Shown here: in pieces, positions 16,350 to 24,431 of the stretch
How the letters are laid out: every line of letters begins with the position of its first letter
Position numbering within the stretch: the first letter of the stretch is position 1
Assembly (NCBI GenBank): GCA_002506825.1
Contig: DAYH01000008.1
Span: 1 to 40,090, forward strand
Length of the DNA: 40,090 nucleotides
DNA from: Euryarchaeota archaeon UBA103
GTDB lineage: Archaea; Thermoplasmatota; Poseidoniia; Poseidoniales; Thalassarchaeaceae
Direction of reading: 5' to 3'
Position numbers and translations under genes: made by a program
The notes under the pieces: model-generated
Databases searched by the model: none
Seen by the model: the letters and a program-made list of their open reading frames with translations, nothing else
Told to the model about the DNA's origin: nothing

Positions 16350-17492
16350 ATGGTCAAGCTGGGACTTCTTGTTAATCCAGATGCAGGACTAGGCGGAAGA
16401 CTTGGTTTGAAGGGTTCAGACGGCCAAGCGGAAATAGCAAGATCCAGAGGCGCACAAGATAGGTCTGGTCCGAGAATGAGGATAATGTTGGATCACTTGG
16501 CCGCAATCAGTAAGGAAAGTCTAGATGGTATCCAGTGGTATCTAAGCGAAGGAAGAATGGGCACCGATTGGATTCCTCCGACAATATCTCCATTTGGCAT
16601 CATCCACTCTTCGAATAGCTCTACAGACGCTAATGATACGAGTCAACTAGTCGCATCCCTGATAGACTCTGATATCGATCTTCTAATCTATGCGGGAGGT
16701 GATGGTACGACTAGAGACGTAGTGGCCGCTCTCTCCCAATACGGTAGACCAGAATTGCCGATAATTGGCGTTCCAACCGGAGTGAAGATGCACTCAGGTT
16801 GTTTTGCCTCATCGCCTAAAGCCGCTGCAGAGGTACTCAGTGCATGGTTAGAGGGCGACCTCCTTTTGTCTTCCACAGAGGTTCTTGACCTAGATGAAGA
16901 CCTGTACAGAGAAGGGAAGTGGGTTGTCAGGCTCTACGCTGAGGCTATTACTCCGGCAAGTCCCAGATGGATGCAGGGATCGAAGATGAGAGTAGAAGCT
17001 TCAGGAGAAGAGGAAGTTATTCAGGGACTAGCCGAACACGTAAGGGAAACGTTGATCGATGATGAAACGATGATAATTTGGGGGTCGGGAGGGACTCTCA
17101 GAACAATTGGAGAGATACTTGGATTTGAGTTGAACACCCTAGGTATTGACATTACATTGGGAACCAATATTGTTGCTTCAGACCTAAATGAGAAGGAAAT
17201 ATTAGCCGCACTGGAAGGGCATCAAGGTGACGTAATACTACTCCTATCGCCTATGGGTGGACAAGGATTCCTGATTGGAAGAGGAAATCTGCAGCTTTCA
17301 CCAGATGTGCTCAGGATGATTGGAGTGGATAGGGTTCTCGGAATTGTCACTCCTGCAAAGATGCTCACCTTACGTAGCCTTAGGGTTGAGACTGGTGACC
17401 CTGAGATGGATGAAAGGTTCTCAAAAAAGAAGTATCTCAAGGTATTGCAGGGATATAGGACAACCAGAGTCCTCCGAGTATCTGTGGATTGA
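16350..17492 (+). CDS. ATP-NAD kinase-family protein (AcoX-like)
   Basis: 380 residues. LGLLVNPDAGLGGR starts the diacylglycerol/NAD-kinase fold. YAGGDGTTRDVVAAL (about 112-126) carries the GGDGT signature, and IIGVPTGVKMHSGCFAS follows, as in the archaeal/AcoX branch (PF01513-related). The region between residues 20 and 70 is longer than in plain NAD kinase, and the C-terminal part has ILLLSPMGGQGFLIGRGN. The conserved GGDGT supports NAD or related nucleotide phosphorylation. Members of this branch are also seen in acetoin operons, so the true substrate is open. No Shine-Dalgarno is evident before the ATG. It stands before the TPR gene but is separated from it by 94 bases. Confidence 0.82.
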   Translation: MVKLGLLVNPDAGLGGRLGLKGSDGQAEIARSRGAQDRSGPRMRIMLDHLAAISKESLDGIQWYLSEGRMGTDWIPPTISPFGIIHSSNSSTDANDTSQLVASLIDSDIDLLIYAGGDGTTRDVVAALSQYGRPELPIIGVPTGVKMHSGCFASSPKAAAEVLSAWLEGDLLLSSTEVLDLDEDLYREGKWVVRLYAEAITPASPRWMQGSKMRVEASGEEEVIQGLAEHVRETLIDDETMIIWGSGGTLRTIGEILGFELNTLGIDITLGTNIVASDLNEKEILAALEGHQGDVILLLSPMGGQGFLIGRGNLQLSPDVLRMIGVDRVLGIVTPAKMLTLRSLRVETGDPEMDERFSKKKYLKVLQGYRTTRVLRVSVD

Positions 17493-17586
17493 CTTAGGGG
17501 TAATATTCACGAATAAAAATTCAAAAAGCGCAAAATAATGAGTTTCTATCAGTTTGAGTTATACCTGAAAGGGCACTCGTCGAGAC
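17493..17586 (+). promoter_or_regulatory. AT-rich promoter region of the TPR gene
   Basis: AT-rich gap containing AATAAAAATTC and, nearer the start, GTTATACC about 26 bases before the ATG. No Shine-Dalgarno is visible. The arrangement fits an archaeal TATA box driving a leaderless or very short-leader message. This is inference from spacing. Confidence 0.3.
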
Positions 17587-19341
17587 ATGAACTCGGCCCC
17601 TGAAGACTACGATTTTGGAAATATAGATAATTATTCTTTTGCAATGGAAGTATCTTGCTCGAACGATGAAGCTAGGAAAATGTTCGTACTTGCATACGGC
17701 CACATGCTAAATTATAACCACGAGGAGGCTATTGCATGCTTCTCAAAGTGTACTGAATTGGATCCAAACTGTGCTATGGCATGGTGGGGGATTGCTTACT
17801 GCGTCTCATCGAACTACAACTGGACTCCAGGACTTGGCTCAGGATATGACCCCATTCAGATGGCCATCTCGCTCAAAGAAGGATGTTCAGAATTGGAACA
17901 AGATCTCATTGATGCTTTATCGGAGAGGCATTCAGAGGAGGCAAGAGATGCCGCGGATCCGTCTGTACTCAACATGGGTAATAGTCCAGAGCTAAATATC
18001 GCATTTGCTGAAGCAATGGCGCCGCTTTATGAGAAATATAGTGGCAATCTGGATGTTACGGCAATTTATGTAGAGGCACTGATGAATCTGAAGGCTTGGC
18101 AACTGTGGGATAAAGACACCAAGACCGGTGAAATCACACCCGCAGACGAAAATACTCTACTTCTAGTGAAGATATTGGAAGAAGCTTTCGAAACCAGCGA
18201 TGAAGCAAAAGTCCACCCGGCCCTTTGCCATCTCTACTGCCACGCACTGGAACTTTCTCCCTTCCCGGAGAAGGCTCTACCAGCTGCGGATGTACTCAGG
18301 ACACTGATGCCAGGACTGGGTCACTTAGTTCACATGCCATCTCACATAGATGCGTGGGTTGGTCAGTGGAAGGAGGCCATTGATTGTAATATCGCTGCCG
18401 TAGAGGCAGATGACAGATATGTAGAGATAACTGGAAATGAGTCGCAGTTCTACAAATTTTACAGAATGCACAATCATCATTTCGTGGTCTGGTGTGCTAT
18501 GTTCGACGGACAGTACGAAACAGCACTGAAGTATGCGCGTAAAGCAGTCAGTACTCTACCGGCTGGTGACTCTGAGTCTGGCGTGCAGTTTATGCTCGCG
18601 GGAATTATCCCAATGGGGGCAATTTTCTTGGAGTCATATGTTACTATGCCGTGGCATGTCATGATCAGATTCGGAAAGTGGGACGAGATACTCGATGAAC
18701 CTCTTCACACTGACAGGGAAGTATTCCCTGCTGCAATAGCCACTCAGCACTATGCTAGAGGAGTGGCTTACGCATCCAAGGGCATGGTTCCAGAGGCAGA
18801 GGCAGAGCAGTTACTATTCAAGGAAGCACTTGATAATCCAGCTCTTCAGGGGAGAGTCCTTCATAATAATCTGATGTATCAAGATCCAAGTGAGGGCCCA
18901 TGCATTCTGTTGGTGAATGACGCGGTTCTTTCAGGCGAGATAGAATACCGTAGACAGTTCCAAGCAAAGGCCAATGGGGAAGATTATGATTTCTCAGAGG
19001 CATTCGATCATCTGCGCAGGGGTGTTGACCTCTCTCTCAACTTGGCATACAACGAGCCTTGGGGGCAGATGCAACCAGTAAGGCACATACTCGGTGCACT
19101 ACTCCTCGAGCAAGGAGAGGTTGCCGAAGCTGAGGAGGTATACCGCGAGGACATCAAACTTTGGAAGGATAACATGTGGGGCCTACTAGGCCTCAAACTC
19201 TGTCTCGAGCAGAGAGGCGACGCTCCTGAGGAACTTGAGGAAGTCACAGCTCTATTCAATGAGAGAAGCTCTCGTGCAGACATCATGCCTGCAAAGACCT
19301 GCTTCTGTGCACAGGATAGCGTGGACGAGAGTTGCTGCTAG
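17587..19341 (+). CDS. TPR-repeat protein with cysteine-rich tail
   Basis: 584 residues. Tetratricopeptide-like helices are visible near the N-terminus (ARKMFVLAYGHMLNYNHEEAIACFSKCTELDPNCA region) and again near 500-560 (GALLLEQGEVAEAEEVY, NMWGLLGLKLCLEQRGD). The middle contains HLYCHALELSPFPEKALPAA and GLGHLVHMPSHIDAWVGQW. This His-rich pair recurs in a widespread family of uncharacterised TPR proteins and looks like a metal or ligand site. The last 13 residues hold four cysteines (CFCAQ, then SCC at the end), unusual for a TPR scaffold. There is no signal peptide, so it is cytoplasmic. It ends 9 bases from the convergent pyrG gene. Function unknown. Confidence 0.8.
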   Translation: MNSAPEDYDFGNIDNYSFAMEVSCSNDEARKMFVLAYGHMLNYNHEEAIACFSKCTELDPNCAMAWWGIAYCVSSNYNWTPGLGSGYDPIQMAISLKEGCSELEQDLIDALSERHSEEARDAADPSVLNMGNSPELNIAFAEAMAPLYEKYSGNLDVTAIYVEALMNLKAWQLWDKDTKTGEITPADENTLLLVKILEEAFETSDEAKVHPALCHLYCHALELSPFPEKALPAADVLRTLMPGLGHLVHMPSHIDAWVGQWKEAIDCNIAAVEADDRYVEITGNESQFYKFYRMHNHHFVVWCAMFDGQYETALKYARKAVSTLPAGDSESGVQFMLAGIIPMGAIFLESYVTMPWHVMIRFGKWDEILDEPLHTDREVFPAAIATQHYARGVAYASKGMVPEAEAEQLLFKEALDNPALQGRVLHNNLMYQDPSEGPCILLVNDAVLSGEIEYRRQFQAKANGEDYDFSEAFDHLRRGVDLSLNLAYNEPWGQMQPVRHILGALLLEQGEVAEAEEVYREDIKLWKDNMWGLLGLKLCLEQRGDAPEELEEVTALFNERSSRADIMPAKTCFCAQDSVDESCC

Positions 19342-19350
19342 AACTTCACT

Positions 19351-21021
19351 TCAGATTTCGTGGCCACAGGAAGCTTTCAGCAATCCTAGGAAAGGTGGAC
19401 TGGGTCTGTTCGGTCTTGATTTGAACTCTGGGTGGTATTGAGTACCAACATAGTACGGATGCCCCTCAAGCTCCATTATTTCGCATCTCTCTCCAGTCTC
19501 GTCCTTGCCTACGTAAATCAGTCCAGCGGCCTCAATCATCTCGATAAGCTCTGGATTAACCTCGTACCTATGCCTATGTCGTTCATCAACATGGCCCGCG
19601 CCTCCATACAACCTGCGTACCTTACAGTCGTCGACTAGGAATGGAGTTGGTTTGGTTCCCAGCCTCATAGTTCCGCCCATGTGTGTCTTGGATATCTCTG
19701 GCATGAAGACAACAGCTTGCACAGGCGCACTCTCATCAAATTCAGCGGAATTGGCCCCATCAAGACCCAGTACGTTACGACAGAACTCTATCGTTGCAAT
19801 CTGTAGGCCAAGACAAACCCCAAGATATGGAACATTATTGACTCTAGCGTAGTTTGCCGCCGCAATCTTCCCCTCGACTCCACGATTTCCGAAGCCACCC
19901 GGTACTAGGATCCCATCAGCGGCCTTCAGAATCGCCCAGGCATCATCATACATGGGCGTCCTTTCAATTGGGTCCAAGTTTGTGGATTCTATCCAGTCTA
20001 TTATGAGCTTCCTGTTCACCGCAAAGGCACTGTGCTGGAGTGCCTTAATGACTGAGAGGTAAGAATCTGATAGTCCGGTATACTTGCCCACCATTGCTAT
20101 TCTGACTTCATCCTCCAGCATATCCACTTTGTCAGCCATTTCCTTCCATTCATCTAGCATTGGGAGGCTATTGGGAATATTGAATCCCAGATTATTGGAT
20201 ACCATTCTAAGAACAGATTGTTTGTGTAGTGAGATGGGAATCTGATAAAGATTGGAAACATCATGCGCTGAGACGACAGCATCTTCACCCACATGGCAGA
20301 ATGCCGCTAATTTCGATTTTGTCTCAGTGTCCAATGGATTCTCCGAGCGACATACCAGAATATCAGGTATTATGCCCAGTCCACGCAATTCCTTGACAGT
20401 ATGTTGGGTAGGCTTGGTCTTCTGCTCTCCAACAGGTCCCATTACCGGAACTAAGCTAACATGCACGAAGCAAACATTCCCCTTGCCTGCTCTGAATTGG
20501 AATTGTCTCAGTGCCTCGATGAAAGGGGCACTCTCTATGTCTCCAACCGTTCCTCCCAATTCAATCACACAAGCATCCGGAGTACTCGAAGTCCCGTCAG
20601 CGGGCACGTGTGCTACGGCCTCTATCCAATCTTGAATCTCATTAGTTATGTGTGGGACTACTTGCACAGTCTTTCCTAGGTAGTCGCCCCTCCTTTCTTT
20701 CTCAATCACTTTGGCGTATACTTTCCCTGTGGTGATATTATTATCTCTTGTCAGGGCCACATCCAAGAACCTCTCATAATTTCCCAAGTCTAGATCTACC
20801 TCTCCTCCGTCATCAAGAACGAAAACCTCTCCATGTTCGAATGGAGACATCGTTCCTGCATCGCTATTCAAGTACGGATCTATCTTGATTGAGGTAACCC
20901 TCAGACCAGCCGATTTTAGAAGAACACCGATGCTACTGGCGGTCACGCCTTTGCCCAATCCAGACAGTACTCCCCCGGTAACTACGACATACTTCATGTA
21001 ACCAACGGGGTCTGAAGCCAT
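19351..21021 (-). CDS. pyrG: CTP synthase
   Basis: Makes CTP from UTP, ATP and glutamine. About 556 residues. The synthetase domain opens with YVVVTGGVLSGLGKGVTASS and contains ELGGTVGDIESAPFIEALRQ. The glutaminase domain has GVCLGLQIA (nucleophile Cys) and the HPEF catalytic His/Glu near the C-terminus. I prefer the ATG at 21021 because GAGG lies 6 bases upstream. The upstream ATG (21033) and the downstream one (20997), which gives the usual family N-terminus, have no such signal. The gene is divergent from the threonine dehydrogenase with an 83-base shared promoter region. Confidence 0.96.
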   Translation of the reverse strand: MASDPVGYMKYVVVTGGVLSGLGKGVTASSIGVLLKSAGLRVTSIKIDPYLNSDAGTMSPFEHGEVFVLDDGGEVDLDLGNYERFLDVALTRDNNITTGKVYAKVIEKERRGDYLGKTVQVVPHITNEIQDWIEAVAHVPADGTSSTPDACVIELGGTVGDIESAPFIEALRQFQFRAGKGNVCFVHVSLVPVMGPVGEQKTKPTQHTVKELRGLGIIPDILVCRSENPLDTETKSKLAAFCHVGEDAVVSAHDVSNLYQIPISLHKQSVLRMVSNNLGFNIPNSLPMLDEWKEMADKVDMLEDEVRIAMVGKYTGLSDSYLSVIKALQHSAFAVNRKLIIDWIESTNLDPIERTPMYDDAWAILKAADGILVPGGFGNRGVEGKIAAANYARVNNVPYLGVCLGLQIATIEFCRNVLGLDGANSAEFDESAPVQAVVFMPEISKTHMGGTMRLGTKPTPFLVDDCKVRRLYGGAGHVDERHRHRYEVNPELIEMIEAAGLIYVGKDETGERCEIMELEGHPYYVGTQYHPEFKSRPNRPSPPFLGLLKASCGHEI

Positions 21022-21104
21022 TGTGCCTCGCATATCAACATTGGGACAGTAAACCCGCTTTATCGCACATCAATGACCAAGTATCTCCAGCTTTACGAAG
21101 TATC

Positions 21105-22055
21105 ATGACAGAGCCACCCGGAGACAGAATCCTAGTAACAGGGGCACTAGGACAAATAGGCACTGAGCTGGTCTCATCCCTAAGGCAGAGGCATGGTAAG
21201 GACAAGGTACTCGCTACAGACATAAGGAGTCCAAGGCAAGAATCAAACTTTCCTGATGGTCCCTTCTCAAATCTCAGTGTTCTGGATGGGGATAAGATGG
21301 AAAGGGTGATTCTAGAGGAGGATATTGGTACAGTTTTCCATCTAGCCGCTATTCTTTCCGCAACTGGGGAGAAAGATCCAGAGCTTTGCCAAAGAGTGAA
21401 TGTAGGGGGCACAGTATCCGTTCTCGAAGCAGCTAGAGATTTCAATTTGAAGGTCTTTGCACCCTCATCAATCGCAGTTTTCGGACCAGACTCTCCAAAT
21501 GTCGCCCCTCAGGAAGGACCTCTAAACCCAACAACAATATATGGTAAGACCAAGGTAACTGGGGAAATATTAGGATTGAACTATTGGAAACAGTATGGCG
21601 TTGATGTACGGGGACTCAGGTTTCCCGGCCTGATTTCATGGAAAGCACCAGCGGGAGGGGGTACTACCGATTATGCAGTTGATATTTTCAGAGCCGCTGT
21701 TAATCACGGACACTACGAGTGCTTCGTCAGTGAAGATACAAGACTGCCTATGATGTACATGGAAGACGCGATTAGAGCGACTGAGAGTATCATGCAGGCC
21801 GATGGAGAAGGTTTGGGAAATTCCAGAGTTGGATATAACATTAAGGGAATTTCATTTACTGCGGGAGAACTAGCTGATAAAATTGCTGAGAGAATACCGG
21901 GATTCACCTGTGATTTCATTCCTGATTTCAGGCAGAAGGTAGCTGACTCGTGGCCCGATGATGTTGATGATGAGGCCGCTAGAAATGAATGGGGATGGGA
22001 AGCAAATTATGACTTGGGAAGAATGGTAGATGAGATGATTTCCAATATCAGCTAA
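21105..22055 (+). CDS. tdh: SDR-type L-threonine 3-dehydrogenase
   Basis: Extended short-chain dehydrogenase of 316 residues. Cofactor motif ILVTGALGQIGTELV (Gly 13, 16, 19) and the catalytic YGKTK are present. RFPGLISWKAPAGGGTTDYAV and LPMMYMEDAIRATESIM are hallmarks of the epimerase-like threonine dehydrogenases known from animals, trypanosomes and Flavobacterium. It should oxidise threonine to 2-amino-3-ketobutyrate with NAD+. ATG 21105 is chosen; a longer frame from 21021 would run into the pyrG start and adds a sequence with no SDR similarity. It ends 1 base from the convergent thermosome gene. No kbl (2-amino-3-ketobutyrate ligase) is nearby. Confidence 0.88.
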   Translation: MTEPPGDRILVTGALGQIGTELVSSLRQRHGKDKVLATDIRSPRQESNFPDGPFSNLSVLDGDKMERVILEEDIGTVFHLAAILSATGEKDPELCQRVNVGGTVSVLEAARDFNLKVFAPSSIAVFGPDSPNVAPQEGPLNPTTIYGKTKVTGEILGLNYWKQYGVDVRGLRFPGLISWKAPAGGGTTDYAVDIFRAAVNHGHYECFVSEDTRLPMMYMEDAIRATESIMQADGEGLGNSRVGYNIKGISFTAGELADKIAERIPGFTCDFIPDFRQKVADSWPDDVDDEAARNEWGWEANYDLGRMVDEMISNIS

Positions 22056-22056
22056 A

Positions 22057-23670
22057 TCAGTCTTCCTGATCTTCATCATCATTCCAATCTGGAGTTGTTG
22101 GGTCTTGCTTCGCCCAAAGAACATCGTTAATTCTGAGTACACTGATTGCGGCCTCAGTCGATCCAGAAATTGAATGCCTAGTTACGAACAAAGGATCCAA
22201 GATTCCCATTTCGTCCATTCTGGACCTATTTCCAGTCATGGCATCAAGCCCTATCCATGGACCATTCTCCTCATCGGAATTTTGTGCCGCGGACAAGTCC
22301 AGAACTACATCTATCGGATCGAGCCCAGCATTTTCTGCAAGAGTCCTGGGAATGACCTCCAAAGCTGCAGCGTAACCCTCTATTGCCAATTGTTCCCTCC
22401 CGGGGTTTCCGAGAGCGAACGACCTCAGGTGCCTAGCTAGGTGTGTTTGAATCGCACCTCCTCCAGGAATCACTCTAGAGTCTCTAATGACTCTGAAGGC
22501 TACGCCCATGGCATCATCAAACGCCCTGACTGCCTCTTCTCTTATCTGAGGAGATGTTCCACGAACGACCACAGTTAATGCACCACCTTCAGACCCCTCT
22601 ATGACAGAATGAGCTATACCTGCCACAGTCTCTTCTCTTCTACCAGTGAATCTCCCGAGGTCATCTTCTGAAATCCTGATTGGTCTCCTAACCATTCGGG
22701 TTCCAGTTATTTTCGAGAGCCGCTCTAAATCCTCTCTTTCGAATCTCCTATAGGAGGTTATCCCAGCTTCATTTAGCATGGAAACAGCATCATCCGAAAT
22801 CCCTTCTCTGACAATCAGTAGCTCAACTCCGAGGGATGAAAGATGATCCACCTCCTCTCTCAATTTTGCCAAAGATCTGTCATGGAATCCCTTGAGTACC
22901 CCAGGACTACTGACCTCAATCTCGGCATCCATCTCGAGCTTTACATTCTCAAGGCCGCCATCGATTATTGCTATGATGCCTCCTTCAGAAGAGGAAGGAG
23001 TTGAGATATCGACCCTAGTCTTGGGAATCATCAGGCCGTTGACAAGACGACTATCAGTTGTTGATCCCCCACTGACCTGCAGCCTCTTAACTCTCAACCT
23101 TTCTAAGTCATCACCGCCTTCTTCATCTGAAATCAACTCGGCCGCATCAAAAGCAATTTCAGTGATATGGGAAGCTAACGACTTGCCAATCTTACCAGCC
23201 ATTGTAGTCGAAATCACCGACTTCAGCTCCTCTTCGGAGCTCGCTTCCCTTGAGACCCTGTCTAGCTCGGAAATAGCCTCCCTCTCCGATAGAAGGAAAC
23301 CATTGATTACAGTAGACGGATGAATCCCCATCCTAACAAGCTCAAGAGAATTCTGTAGAAGCTCTGCAGTAAGGATTACTGTTGAAGTAGTTCCATCTCT
23401 AGCTGACTTATCTTGTGACGAAGATGCGGAGATTAGAAGCCTGGCAGTTGGATGTTCGACCTTCGCGGCCTCAATTACTGTAACTCCATCATTTGTTACT
23501 AGGCAATTTCCATCATCGGATACCAGCATTTTGTCTAATCCTCTCGGACCTAATGTTGATCTAACTGCCCCAGCTAGAGCTACAGCCGCCTTGACGTTAT
23601 TCACTAGAGCCGCACGGCCTTCCAGCCTGTCGGTATCCTGTAGCGCGACATCATGCTCAGCCTGCACCAT
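22057..23670 (-). CDS. Thermosome subunit (group II chaperonin), divergent
   Basis: Subunit of the archaeal TCP-1-like folding chamber, 537 residues, the usual length. Equatorial motifs include LGPRGLDKMLV, TNDGVTVIEA and VIPGGGAIQTHLARHL; AVRAFDDAMGVAFRVIRD carries the hydrolytic Asp region. The nucleotide loop that normally reads GDGTTT is RDGTTS here, keeping the Asp but losing the first Gly. The C-terminus is acidic (DWNDDEDQED) and lacks the usual Gly-Met repeats. These differences suggest a divergent or secondary paralogue, although it may be the only subunit. It is divergent from the Hsp20-like/dnaK pair, so the locus groups three chaperone genes. Confidence 0.93.
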   Translation of the reverse strand: MVQAEHDVALQDTDRLEGRAALVNNVKAAVALAGAVRSTLGPRGLDKMLVSDDGNCLVTNDGVTVIEAAKVEHPTARLLISASSSQDKSARDGTTSTVILTAELLQNSLELVRMGIHPSTVINGFLLSEREAISELDRVSREASSEEELKSVISTTMAGKIGKSLASHITEIAFDAAELISDEEGGDDLERLRVKRLQVSGGSTTDSRLVNGLMIPKTRVDISTPSSSEGGIIAIIDGGLENVKLEMDAEIEVSSPGVLKGFHDRSLAKLREEVDHLSSLGVELLIVREGISDDAVSMLNEAGITSYRRFEREDLERLSKITGTRMVRRPIRISEDDLGRFTGRREETVAGIAHSVIEGSEGGALTVVVRGTSPQIREEAVRAFDDAMGVAFRVIRDSRVIPGGGAIQTHLARHLRSFALGNPGREQLAIEGYAAALEVIPRTLAENAGLDPIDVVLDLSAAQNSDEENGPWIGLDAMTGNRSRMDEMGILDPLFVTRHSISGSTEAAISVLRINDVLWAKQDPTTPDWNDDEDQED

Positions 23671-23813
23671 GGTACTCGGAATCTAGTCCCAGATTTGAAG
23701 TACTCCATTACCAATCTATCACCATTACTAGGAAAGAACTCATATTCTGATGCGTATATTCATATATGGCACTATCATCGCACTATACAACCGTCAGTTA
23801 AGTAGTGGTAAAA
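23671..23813. promoter_or_regulatory. Divergent promoter region between chaperone genes
   Basis: 143 bases separate the thermosome start from the Hsp20-like start. TTCATATATGG at about 23759-23769 is a good TATA box for the plus-strand genes, placing transcription start near 23790 and giving a leader of about 25 bases. TATATTCATATA (23755-23766), a 12-base palindrome with a 2-base centre, overlaps it and could bind a regulator. I could not place a clear TATA box for the thermosome side. Confidence 0.4.
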
Positions 23814-24410
23814 ATGAGTGATTCAAATTCCGATGAATGGGAAGAGAAAATGATTGAGCAGATGCTCAATCTATTCAATCAGATGGGAATGCCGATCGAT
23901 AAATCGGAGCTAGAAGACACAATTTCAAGAATCCGTCAGCAGTTTGACAGTTTGGGCATAGATGCCGAGAGTATCTATAACAGCAATGTGAAAATGAATT
24001 TTCAAGGAGATCCTGAAAATTTCCGCAAGCAGATGGAATCCTTCATGAACCACCCCGAAGGCTTTTCAGAGATTTTCAAGAATATGGGCATAAATGTCCA
24101 AGTTGGCCCCGATGATGAGCCCGCAGAGGTAGTAGTCGAAGAAGAACAAGAGGATGAGTCCGATGTTCCCCTAGAAGATACCTACATTGATGGTACTTCC
24201 ATGTATGTTACAATCGATGTCTCGAATATCGTGGATCTAGACGAGGGAAGCTTTGAGCTCATATTATCCCACGGAGGCAAAGTTCTTCAATTAATGAGGA
24301 GAACTCAACTCAGGCCAATCAAGAGCATCAATCTTCCGCAGGCGGCCAGCTCAGTCTCTGATTGGAATCTGAATAATGGTATACTAGACATCACTTTCGA
24401 TACGGCTTAG
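23814..24410 (+). CDS. Hsp20/alpha-crystallin-like protein with helical N-terminus
   Basis: 198 residues from ATG 23814 (an upstream GTG at 23805 would add three). The N-terminal half is polar and helical: EEKMIEQMLNLFNQMGM, ISRIRQQFDSLGIDAESIY and FRKQMESFMNHPEGF. An acidic linker (VVVEEEQEDESD) follows. The C-terminal 75 residues look like an alpha-crystallin fold: YIDGTSMYVTIDVSN, FELILSHGGKVLQLM, then the late strand NNGILDITF, which matches the NGxLxI strand of small heat-shock and GvpH-like proteins. No C-terminal IxI motif is present. It ends 21 bases before dnaK, so it is probably a co-chaperone in the same transcript. Fold assignment is by eye and moderate. Confidence 0.6.
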   Translation: MSDSNSDEWEEKMIEQMLNLFNQMGMPIDKSELEDTISRIRQQFDSLGIDAESIYNSNVKMNFQGDPENFRKQMESFMNHPEGFSEIFKNMGINVQVGPDDEPAEVVVEEEQEDESDVPLEDTYIDGTSMYVTIDVSNIVDLDEGSFELILSHGGKVLQLMRRTQLRPIKSINLPQAASSVSDWNLNNGILDITFDTA

Positions 24411-24431
24411 CCTATCATAGGAGGAAAAAAA

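Noticed and set aside
21021..21104. N-terminal extension of the threonine dehydrogenase
   Set aside because: The SDR fold begins right after ATG 21105, and the extension overlaps the divergent pyrG start.
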